Positions 41,977 to 47,629 of a DNA stretch of 64,000 bases are shown here, one piece after another. The number at the start of each line of letters is the position of its first letter. Within the stretch, counting starts at the first letter, position 1. The stretch spans positions 620,001 to 684,000 of the forward strand of contig NZ_CP016793.1 of NCBI RefSeq assembly GCF_001701025.1, written 5' to 3'. Source of the DNA: Lentzea guizhouensis (lineage in GTDB: Bacteria > Actinomycetota > Actinomycetes > Mycobacteriales > Pseudonocardiaceae). The notes beneath the pieces were generated by a model. The model saw only the letters and a list, made by a program, of their open reading frames with translations. It ran no database searches and was not told the DNA's origin. Made by a program: the position numbers and the translations under genes.

Positions 41977-42413
41977 TGGGCCCAACGCTTCGGCACCTGT
42001 GCCCGGTCGACGAGTGCGACTTCTACCTCGACCGCCCGTCACCCCTCGGAGGGCCACCTCAGGGCTCGTTCCTCACGCTCGACGAGTTCGTGGCGGCTGT
42101 GGCGATTCAGGAGGCACAGGACGCGGAGGCCGTCCTCCAGGCGCATGTGGACACCCACACCCCGCTGGAGTACCTGCGCACGATTCAGCGCCTGAACGCG
42201 GAACTCACGAAGGTCACGGAGGCGACGCTCACCGAGCACGCGCTCCGCTTGGCCAGCGGCGGGATGCAGGTCCGCAACCCGCATCCGGACATCGAGCGCG
42301 TCTACCCGCTGGCGGAGTGGATCCGGGACGAGCTGCAGAACGGCAGCAAGGTGTACCGCCGTCGCGTAGTCGTGCTCGAAAACTGGACCGCAGTCGAGGA
42401 GGACACGACGTGA
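41976..42413 (+). CDS. Hypothetical protein
   Basis: 145 residues from ATG 41976 (GTG 41973 also possible). An N-terminal Cys motif CPVDECDFY suggests a zinc ribbon; the middle is a long helix rich in Ala/Glu, and the C-terminus reads YPLAEWIRDELQNGSKVYRR. No family recognised. Confidence 0.55.
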   Translation: MGPTLRHLCPVDECDFYLDRPSPLGGPPQGSFLTLDEFVAAVAIQEAQDAEAVLQAHVDTHTPLEYLRTIQRLNAELTKVTEATLTEHALRLASGGMQVRNPHPDIERVYPLAEWIRDELQNGSKVYRRRVVVLENWTAVEEDTT

Positions 42414-42416
42414 AGC

Positions 42417-42559
42417 TGCGATACCGCGTGGTGCAACGCGTGCAGCCGAGAGCAAGCGATCGGCTTCGAGGACACCAAGTACTTCCCCTGCGGGACGTGG
42501 CGCGACATCGCGCTCGCCTACCAGCACAACGACGGGTACCGCGAGGGATGGCGCCCATG
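42417..42559 (+). pseudogene. C-terminal DUF6221 fragment without a start codon
   Basis: Directly after the stop at 42413, the same frame reads CDTAWCNACSREQAIGFEDT, then WRDIALAYQHNDGYREGWRP to TGA 42557-42559, a clear DUF6221 C-terminus like that at 41860-41976. No in-frame start codon exists between the stop and the fragment, so it is a leftover of a duplication or deletion. A GTG in another frame at 42410 gives unrelated Arg-rich sequence. Confidence 0.65.
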
Positions 42560-42823
42560 ACCGCATCCGAAAGGGCACTCGCCGACGGCCTGCTCCACCT
42601 CGTGCGCGCGGAACCGCGTCTGCTCGAAGAAGCGCCAGCCGACGACCAGGGTGCCGCGACCACGCGCCGTGTCCAGGACGAGGTGCACGGCTGCCTGCGC
42701 TGCGGCGAGCGCGCCCAGGTCGCGTGCATCGCGCACACCAAGCTCGGGCCCCGCTGGGTGGACCTCTGCCACGCGGACCTGCACTGGCTCCGCACCAACG
42801 CATCGTCGGAGGACCCCTCGTGA
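42557..42823 (+). CDS. Hypothetical Cys-rich protein
   Basis: 88 residues from ATG 42557. ERALADGLLHLVRAEPRLLE leads into a CLRCGERAQVACIAHTKLG patch and WVDLCHADLHWLRTN, giving a Cys/His arrangement likely to bind zinc. No family recognised. Confidence 0.58.
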   Translation: MTASERALADGLLHLVRAEPRLLEEAPADDQGAATTRRVQDEVHGCLRCGERAQVACIAHTKLGPRWVDLCHADLHWLRTNASSEDPS

Positions 42824-43284
42824 CCGATCCTCAGCAATTCGGCGGCACGTTCGCGCTGCACGCAGACGACGCAGAACAACCGCTCGTCGTGGACGCCCTC
42901 AAGCACGAGGCGCGGCGAGCCCTCAAGCAGGCCGTGGCACGGGACGGCAGGCGCATCACCACACCGCTCCACGAGACCTGGACGCTGGAACGCCGCGGTG
43001 AGGACGACCAGATCGTCCGGGAACCGTGGGAACCGGGTCAGCCGTCAGCCGGCGCGCTGCGGGTGGTGTACCGGACCAATGTGGTGGCCGAGCGCCGCGC
43101 CGACGAGTTCCCGCCGCCCTACCCCGGCATGCCCGGCCTCGGACCGCACATCCCCGTCCTGCACGACCAGCTCGACGCCATCATCCCCCGCTGCTGCACG
43201 TTGCCGCTCCACCACGGCGAGCCCCAGGGCCGCATGGACGTCAACGGCCGCTGCATCTGCGACTGCCACGTGGAGCTGCCATGA
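42820..43284 (+). CDS. Hypothetical protein
   Basis: 154 residues from GTG 42820. ALKQAVARDGRRITTPLHET, then GALRVVYRTNVVAERRADEF PPPYPG and a Cys/His end (GRCICDCHVELP). Some sequence resembles beta-rich small phage domains. No family recognised. Confidence 0.55.
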   Translation: MTDPQQFGGTFALHADDAEQPLVVDALKHEARRALKQAVARDGRRITTPLHETWTLERRGEDDQIVREPWEPGQPSAGALRVVYRTNVVAERRADEFPPPYPGMPGLGPHIPVLHDQLDAIIPRCCTLPLHHGEPQGRMDVNGRCICDCHVELP

Positions 43285-43547
43285 CCAGGTCCTTGAGTGA
43301 CGTGACCGTCGAGCAGTTCCGTGCCGTGCTTCTTGATGCCGTCGAGCACGTCGACGTTATCCAACCGCCGGCGCTCCGGAAGCCGATCGGTCTCTGGCTG
43401 CGCAGCGTCGAAGAGCAAGCCCGCCGCGAGAACTGGCGGGTTCTCCTGAGCAGGCCCGTCATGTACGTCTGGGAAGCCGCCCAGGCCATCCTCGCAACCG
43501 AGACTGGCCGCCGCTGCGGCTGCTCCTGCCACCAGGAACAGCCGTGA
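43281..43547 (+). CDS. Hypothetical protein
   Basis: 88 residues from ATG 43281, beginning LSDVTVEQFRAVLLDAVEHV and ending CGCSCHQEQP. Helical body with a Cys cluster at the end similar to the preceding gene's tail. Function unknown. Confidence 0.52.
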   Translation: MTRSLSDVTVEQFRAVLLDAVEHVDVIQPPALRKPIGLWLRSVEEQARRENWRVLLSRPVMYVWEAAQAILATETGRRCGCSCHQEQP

Positions 43548-43759
43548 GCCAACGCGCCCGTAAGGCCCGGATCGTCATCGCGTGGGTACTGCTCGTCGGT
43601 TCGGCCATCGGCTGGCCCATCACCGCGCTCACCGTCGCAAACGACGAACCGCAGTTCGTCCTCGGCCTGAGCTGGCTGGCGATCATCCTGTCCTCGGCCG
43701 AGCTCCTCACATCAAGCCAGGTCCACGCCGAACAGGGCAAGGAGAACAACGGTGGCTGA
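43544..43759 (+). CDS. Small two-helix membrane protein
   Basis: 71 residues from GTG 43544. A basic N-terminus (SQRARKARIVI) precedes two hydrophobic helices (AWVLLVGSAIGWPITAL and FVLGLSWLAIILSSAEL), then a polar tail. It could be a superinfection-exclusion or membrane accessory protein; no family is recognised. Confidence 0.58.
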   Translation: MSQRARKARIVIAWVLLVGSAIGWPITALTVANDEPQFVLGLSWLAIILSSAELLTSSQVHAEQGKENNGG

Positions 43760-44423
43760 ACCTCACAGGTTCTACCTCGACCGCCGCACTGACGTCACCG
43801 GCGCGTCCGGCACCGGCCGGGTCGCGGACGGCGTCCTGTGGCCGGACGGAACGGTCACGATTCGGTGGCGCGGCGAGCACCAGTCCACAGTGAACTGGGA
43901 CGACCTCGCGAGCGCCGAGACCGTGCACGGCCACGACGGCGCGACCCGCCTCGTGTTCCTCGACCTGGACGACGACGAGCACGCCGCCGAGCTGGAGCGG
44001 CTGCGCGCGGAGGTGGCGTGGCTCCGCGCCGGCGAGGACCCGTCGACGGAGCCGGTCGAGGGCGTGCGTCCGACGCCTGGCCAGTGGCTGGCGCGCTGGA
44101 ACCAGACGCCCGTCGATCAGCGCCTGGAACAGATCGGCATGTTGTTCGCCGCGGCGGCCGCCGGTGCCGCGTGCGAGCAAGCGGGGCACGCGACGTTGCA
44201 GGAGGAGCTCGTCGCGATGGCCCGTCGCGCCGGCGGCGCTGAGGCGAAGCTGCTGCGCGCGGCGTCCGTGCTGAAGCACGCGCCCAAGTCCTGCCAGTAC
44301 CACGGCACCGAGTTCGAGAGGTCCGGCATGCGCCGGGGGCTTCCGAGGTGCGAGTCGTGCCAGCAGCCGTATCGAGTCACGAAGGTCCTCGCCGCGATCG
44401 AAGGGACCGAGCCGCCGTGCTGA
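43752..44423 (+). CDS. Hypothetical protein
   Basis: 223 residues from GTG 43752. Beta-rich N-terminus (DGVLWPDGTVTIRWRGEHQS, DGATRLVFLDLDDDEHAAEL) runs into a helix and an Arg/Ala-rich middle; the C-terminus has CQYHGTEFERSGMRRGLPRC and ESCQQPY, a Cys/His pattern. Function unknown; overlaps the JAMM gene. Confidence 0.55.
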   Translation: MAEPHRFYLDRRTDVTGASGTGRVADGVLWPDGTVTIRWRGEHQSTVNWDDLASAETVHGHDGATRLVFLDLDDDEHAAELERLRAEVAWLRAGEDPSTEPVEGVRPTPGQWLARWNQTPVDQRLEQIGMLFAAAAAGAACEQAGHATLQEELVAMARRAGGAEAKLLRAASVLKHAPKSCQYHGTEFERSGMRRGLPRCESCQQPYRVTKVLAAIEGTEPPC

Positions 44424-44833
44424 CCATGCCCCGCCACCTGTTCGACGCGATGCTCGCGCACTGCCGCGCCGAGCACCCGATCGAGGCCTGCGGTGTTATG
44501 CCCGGCCCGCGCGCTGGCGACGTGCCGGACCGGATCGTGCCGATGCGCAACGCCGAGCGCTCGACCGTGGCGTACCGGTTTAACCCGGACGAACAGATCG
44601 AGGTGTGGCAGGAGATGGCCGAGAAGCGGGAACGGCCGGTCGTCATCTACCACTCGCACACGGCGACGCACGCGTACCCGTCCAGGCTGGACATCCAGCA
44701 CGCCACGATTCCCGAGGCGCACTGGGTGATCGTGGCGACGCGCGACCGCGGCAACGTCCGGATGCCGCCGGATGTGAAGTCGTTTCGCATCGTGAGCGGC
44801 GAGGTGGCGGAGGAGACCGTCACCGTCGTGTGA
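44417..44833 (+). CDS. JAB/MPN+ (JAMM) metalloprotease-like protein
   Basis: 138 residues from GTG 44417 (ATG 44426 possible). A full JAMM motif is visible: Glu23 (HPIEACG), His79-Ser-His81, seven residues, Ser89, two residues, Asp92 (HSHTATHAYPSRLD). Such zinc peptidases include bacterial deconjugases and the JAB domain of phage tail-assembly proteins. It sits directly before the Y RNA/Ro module and away from the tail genes, so a tail role is not obvious. Catalytic residues are complete. Confidence 0.88.
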   Translation: MLTMPRHLFDAMLAHCRAEHPIEACGVMPGPRAGDVPDRIVPMRNAERSTVAYRFNPDEQIEVWQEMAEKRERPVVIYHSHTATHAYPSRLDIQHATIPEAHWVIVATRDRGNVRMPPDVKSFRIVSGEVAEETVTVV

Positions 44834-44837
44834 ATGG

Positions 44838-44867
44838 TTCAAAGCAGTGGCACAGCTGGGTTACAGT
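44838..44867 (+). promoter_or_regulatory. Possible promoter for the Y RNA/Ro unit
   Basis: TTCAAA at 44838-44843 and TACAGT at 44862-44867 are separated by 18 bp, resembling -35 and -10 hexamers. They lie in the first bases after the JAMM gene and would start transcription near 44874, ahead of both the hairpin and the Y RNA fold. Weak evidence from hexamer similarity only. Confidence 0.35.
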
Positions 44868-44889
44868 GGACGTGCACTCCCGGTGCGAA

Positions 44890-44938
44890 GCCGACGGTTA
44901 CTTCTCTCGTAAAGAAACCCACCGTCGGCGCCCTGATC
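44890..44938 (+). ncRNA. Hairpin upstream of the Y RNA core, alternative pairing partner
   Basis: GCCGACGGT (44890-44898) pairs perfectly with ACCGTCGGC (44930-44938) around a 31-nt loop. The same left strand, extended as GAAGCCGACGG at 44887-44897, is also a perfect 11-base complement of CCGTCGGCTTC (45023-45033) in the Y RNA tRNA-like part. The loop contains GGTTACTTCTCTCG, similar to GGTTACTTCCTCTG inside the Y RNA. It may be part of the same transcript. Confidence 0.5.
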
Positions 44939-44955
44939 TCGGGAGCCAACAACTT

Positions 44956-45100
44956 CACACGGCCCGGTGCGCAGGCGAGGGTTACTTCCTCTGCAAAAGG
45001 TGAGGCGCAGGTTCGAATCCTGCCGTCGGCTTCATGTCGACGTGGTCTAGCGGCCCAGGACGCATTGTCACCTTCACCGACTTGACCTCGGGCCCGTGTG
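44956..45100 (+). ncRNA. yrlA: YrlA-type Y RNA with permuted tRNA-like module
   Basis: The RNA folds as a closed structure. Outer helix: CACACGGCCCG (44956-44966) with CGGGCCCGTGTG (45089-45100), 11 bp with one bulged C. Side hairpin GAGG-GTTACTT-CCTC (44977-44991). Inner helix: AAGGTGA (44997-45003) with TCACCTT (45068-45074). Then, in permuted tRNA order: T-arm GCAGG-TTCGAAT-CCTGC (45007-45023), a closed acceptor-like stem CGTCG/CGACG with a 9-nt loop (45024-45042), and a D-arm GTCTAGCGGCCCAGGAC (45045-45061). T-loop TTCGAAT and D-loop GG are kept. Known YrlA RNAs share this layout (Ro-binding stem replacing the anticodon arm) and lie beside Ro genes, as here. CTTGACC at 45081 resembles a Y RNA Ro-site strand. 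Confidence 0.8.
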
Positions 45101-45101
45101 A

Positions 45102-45134
45102 GGCTGTAGCTCCCTCTCGCAGAGAGGTTGAGCC
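45102..45134 (+). promoter_or_regulatory. Leader hairpin covering the Ro ribosome-binding site
   Basis: CCTCTC (45113-45118) pairs with GAGAGG (45122-45127) around a 3-base loop, and GGCT/AGCC (45102-45105 with 45131-45134) closes the outside. GAGAGG is the only good Shine-Dalgarno for the Ro GTG at 45136, eight bases away, so the hairpin would hide it. This suggests translational control, perhaps linked to Y RNA processing just upstream. Confidence 0.55.
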
Positions 45135-45135
45135 T

Positions 45136-46779
45136 GTGGCACGATTCAACACCCAAGGGGTCCGACCGGCTGTCTCCAGCCCGGTCGTCAGCACGCCCAC
45201 GATCGCCCGCAATCACCAGGGCGGCGAGGCCTTCGCGCGCGACACCAAGTCCGAGCTGTTCCTGCACGCCGTGTCCAACATGGTCGGCACCGACACCTTC
45301 TACGAGTCCGCCGAGAAGCGCGACGTCCGCTACGCCGACCTCGTGCGCACCGTCGCGCTGGAGGATCCGGCGTGGACGGCCCGGTTCCTGCTCTGGCTGC
45401 GCACCGAGGCGAACATGCGCACGGCATCGCTCGTCGGCGCGGCCGAGTACGTGCACGCCCGCCTCGCCGCCGCCGGCACGCGCCCGGCCGACCAGCACGA
45501 GACGCAGGCGCTCGACGGCACGTTCGACGGCGACCACCTCAACTACGTGCTGGCCGCCAACCGCAACGTCATCGAGTCCGTGCTGCAGCGCGCCGACGAG
45601 CCCGGCGAACTCCTCGCCTACTGGACCGCGGTGCACGGACGCAAGGTGCCCAAGCCCGTGAAGCGCGGCATCGCCGACGCCATCCAGCGCCTGTGGGACG
45701 AGCGCGCGGTGCTGAAGTGGGACAGCACCGCCCGCGGCTTCCGCATGGCCGACGTGCTGAACCTCGCGCACCCGTCACCGAAGGCGGACTGGCAGGGCGA
45801 CCTGTTCCAGCACATGCTCGACCGGCGACGCGACAACGAAGCCGCCATCCCCGCCCGGCTCGAGATGATGGCTGCGCGCGCCGAGCTGATGAAGTGGCCG
45901 GTCGAGAAGCGCCGTGCCCTGTTCGACCGTGACCGCGACGCCGTCTCCTCGGTGCTGCGGCAGGCAGGCATGACGTGGGAGTCGGTCGCCGGGTGGCTGC
46001 AGGGCCCGATGACCGCGCAGGTGTGGGAGGCGCTCGTCCCGACCATGGGCTACATGGCGTTGCTCCGTCAGCTCAGGAACTTCGACGAGGCCGGCGTCTC
46101 GGACGAGGTCGCAGCAGAGGTCGCGGCGAAGCTGGCGGACCCCGCGCAGGTGGAGCGGTCGCAGCAGTTCCCGTTCCGGTTCCTGGCCGCGTACCGGGCC
46201 GCGCCGTCGCTGCGGTGGGGGCACACACTGGAGAAGGCGCTGCAGGCGTCCCTGCGGAACGTGCCCGCGCTGCCGGGGCGGACGCTCGTGCTGATCGACC
46301 GGTCGCCGTCGATGTTCCCCGGCTACCACTTCTCGACGCCGTCCAAGTCGGACATCACGTGCGCGGACCAGGCGGCGGTGTTCGGTTGCGCGGTTGCGAT
46401 GCGCGCGGCCAACGCCACGACCGTGCTGTTCGGTGGCACGAGCCGCAAGGTCGACCCGCCCCGCGGCGGGTCGTTGCTGAAGTTCGTCGACGGCCTCGGC
46501 GACCCGATCAGCTACACGGACACGGCAGCTGCGGTGCGCGAGCACTTCGCCGGCCACGACCGCGTGATCATCGTGACCGACGAGCAGTCGGCCTCGGCTG
46601 ACGCTGCCGCCTCGGTGCCGGGCAGCACGCCGGTGTACGTGTGGAACCTGGGTGGCTACCAGCACGGCAACACCCGCTCCGGAGCGCGGAACCGGCACAC
46701 CTTCGGCGGCCTGACCGACGCGGCCTTCAAGATGATCCCGTGGCTCGAGTCCGGCCGAGACGCCACCTGGCCGTTCTGA
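45136..46779 (+). CDS. Ro60-like TROVE domain protein
   Basis: 547 residues from GTG 45136. The TROVE domain (about 25-330) is a HEAT-like ring: GGEAFARDTKSELFLHAVSN, DPAWTARFLLWLRTEANMRT, then PVKRGIADAIQRLWDERAVL. The C-terminal vWA domain has an intact MIDAS: DRSPS at 388-392 (LVLIDRSPSMF), TDTAA, and IIVTDEQSAS. Bacterial Ro proteins bind Y RNAs on the outer ring and misfolded RNA ends in the central hole, and work with exoribonucleases such as PNPase in RNA quality control and stress survival. The Y RNA is 36 bp upstream on the same strand, making this a complete Ro-Y RNP module in a prophage. Confidence 0.93.
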   Translation: MARFNTQGVRPAVSSPVVSTPTIARNHQGGEAFARDTKSELFLHAVSNMVGTDTFYESAEKRDVRYADLVRTVALEDPAWTARFLLWLRTEANMRTASLVGAAEYVHARLAAAGTRPADQHETQALDGTFDGDHLNYVLAANRNVIESVLQRADEPGELLAYWTAVHGRKVPKPVKRGIADAIQRLWDERAVLKWDSTARGFRMADVLNLAHPSPKADWQGDLFQHMLDRRRDNEAAIPARLEMMAARAELMKWPVEKRRALFDRDRDAVSSVLRQAGMTWESVAGWLQGPMTAQVWEALVPTMGYMALLRQLRNFDEAGVSDEVAAEVAAKLADPAQVERSQQFPFRFLAAYRAAPSLRWGHTLEKALQASLRNVPALPGRTLVLIDRSPSMFPGYHFSTPSKSDITCADQAAVFGCAVAMRAANATTVLFGGTSRKVDPPRGGSLLKFVDGLGDPISYTDTAAAVREHFAGHDRVIIVTDEQSASADAAASVPGSTPVYVWNLGGYQHGNTRSGARNRHTFGGLTDAAFKMIPWLESGRDATWPF

Positions 46780-46792
46780 ACGGCATGTGACA

Positions 46793-46826
46793 AAGGGCCC
46801 GCCCGGTGACATCCGGGCGGGCCCTT
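46793..46826. terminator. 14-bp hairpin between Ro gene and tRNA cluster
   Basis: AAGGGCCCGCCCGG (46793-46806) pairs perfectly with CCGGGCGGGCCCTT (46813-46826); loop TGACAT. Flanking A and T runs allow termination in both directions. It ends the Ro transcript and the opposing tRNA cluster transcript. Confidence 0.85.
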
Positions 46827-46833
46827 CTCGTTG

Positions 46834-46906
46834 TAGCGCCGGCGGGACTTGAACCCGCGACCTCTGGGTTATGAGCCCAGCGAGCTACCGACTGCTCCAC
46901 GGCGCA
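46834..46906 (-). tRNA. Initiator tRNA-fMet (CAT), phage-encoded
   Basis: The reverse strand gives a 73-nt tRNA: D-arm GAGCAGTCGGTAGCTC, anticodon arm CTGGG-CTCATAA-CCCAG, T-arm GCGGGTTCAAGTCCCGC. Two initiator hallmarks are present: three consecutive G:C pairs at the base of the anticodon stem and an unpaired position 1-72 (T opposite T). CCA is not encoded. Initiator tRNAs are rare in phages. Confidence 0.88.
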
Positions 46907-47002
46907 CCGCGGCTGCCACGGGCTGTCCCGCATCTCTGACGGGACCCTGCTGCCTCTCGACTCGACGTGGGGCGCCACGCCTCTTTCGACTTCGCCGAGC
47001 TG
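46907..47002 (-). other. Spacer with two hairpins in the tRNA cluster
   Basis: On the reverse strand the gap holds a GTCCCG...CGGGAC stem (9-nt loop) and a CGTGG-CGCC-CCACG stem. No complete tRNA arms are recognised; these could be processing spacers or decayed tRNA parts. Confidence 0.4.
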
Positions 47003-47074
47003 TAGCCGATCCGGGAATCGAACCCGGTTCCCCGCCTTGAAAGGGCGGTGCCTCAACCGTATGGCTCACCGGCC
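47003..47074 (-). tRNA. tRNA-Glu (TTC)
   Basis: Reverse strand: acceptor GGCCGGT with ATCGGCT (two G-U pairs), anticodon arm CCGCC-CTTTCAA-GGCGG, T-arm ACCGGGTTCGATTCCCGG. 72 nt without encoded CCA. The D-loop is short but consistent with actinobacterial tRNA-Glu. Confidence 0.87.
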
Positions 47075-47082
47075 TTGCTGCG

Positions 47083-47166
47083 CGGAAGACGAAGGGATCG
47101 AACCCTCGGGCTCTCGCCCGGCGACCGGTTAGCAACCGATCTGGCGCACCAGCGCCGCCGTCTTCC
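47083..47166 (-). tRNA. tRNA-Ser (GCT)
   Basis: Reverse strand, 84 nt with a class II long variable arm (CCGGGCGAGAGCCCG). Acceptor GGAAGAC/GTCTTCC, anticodon loop with GCT (GTTGCTAA region), T-arm GAGGGTTCGATCCCTTC. Discriminator G is typical of serine tRNAs. Confidence 0.85.
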
Positions 47167-47179
47167 AGTCGAGCATCAG

Positions 47180-47263
47180 CAGAAGGCGGAGGTATCGAAC
47201 CCCCAGGCTGTTAGGCCCGGCCCGGTTTTCAAGACCGGTTTGCCGACCTCGGCGCCGCCTTCC
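47180..47263 (-). tRNA. tRNA-Ser (TGA)
   Basis: Reverse strand, 84 nt with a long variable arm (GCCGGGCCTAACAGCCTGG). Acceptor GGAAGGC/GCCTTCT, anticodon arm CCGGT-CTTGAAA-ACCGG, discriminator G, T-arm GGGGGTTCGATACCTCC. Anticodon TGA reads UCN codons. Confidence 0.83.
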
Positions 47264-47266
47264 ATG

Positions 47267-47349
47267 TCCCGCCGACCGGATTTGAACCGGCGCTTCCGCG
47301 ATCGGTGTCACTCCCCTTGCCGGGGTTCGCGGGGTGCTGGATCAACGGG
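47267..47349 (-). tRNA. Degenerate tRNA-like element
   Basis: The reverse strand keeps an acceptor-like pair CCCGTTG/CGGCGGG (two G-U pairs) and a T-arm CCGGTTCAAATCCGG, but the middle folds as CCGCGA...TCGCGG around a CCCC-GGCAA-GGGG hairpin and has no normal D-arm or anticodon loop (a possible GCA lacks U33). It is a decayed class II-like tRNA or a tRNA mimic. Confidence 0.4.
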
Positions 47350-47411
47350 TCCCCGCAGGAGACTCGATCTCCACGATCGCGGCGTCTTAGGCCGCTGAAC
47401 TACTAGCAGGA
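47350..47411 (-). tRNA. Shortened tRNA-like element
   Basis: About 62 nt on the reverse strand with a D-arm like GTTCAGCGGCCTAAGAC, a four-base-loop stem CCGC-GATC-GTGG where an anticodon arm should be, and a T-arm GGAG-ATCGAGT-CTCC. The acceptor pairs only partly. It cannot decode, so it is a relic or a mimic; it is the first element of the cluster transcript. Confidence 0.38.
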
Positions 47412-47629
47412 CATGGGCGCATCGTACCGACGAATCTTCGGTAGCGCGATCTATCTTCCGCCGTTTCGTCGTAGCTTTGCCTGACTAAGCGTGTATTCTT
47501 CGGCCAGGTGTACGGCCCGTGATGGGCGTCCACCGCATCCGGTGATCGGACCCAGCAAGACCTCCGACCCGCGTGCCCGTGATGGGGCGCAGGTGCCAGC
47601 CACCTCCCCATCGCCTGAAGGGCACGACC
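47412..47629. promoter_or_regulatory. Divergent control gap with CCGAAGAWT elements
   Basis: CCGACGAATCTTCGG at 47427-47441 (near-palindrome) and ATTCTTCGG at 47495-47503 lie between the leftward tRNA cluster and the rightward major capsid gene. This is the largest concentration of the recurring element and precedes the most strongly expressed late gene. No other structure is evident apart from AT-richer segments near 47445-47490. Confidence 0.5.

Noticed and set aside
44890..45031. Single normal tRNA with a long insertion
   Set aside because: Acceptor strands pair, but the 142-nt span lacks a D-arm and anticodon arm in the right order; the permuted fold next to a Ro gene explains more features.
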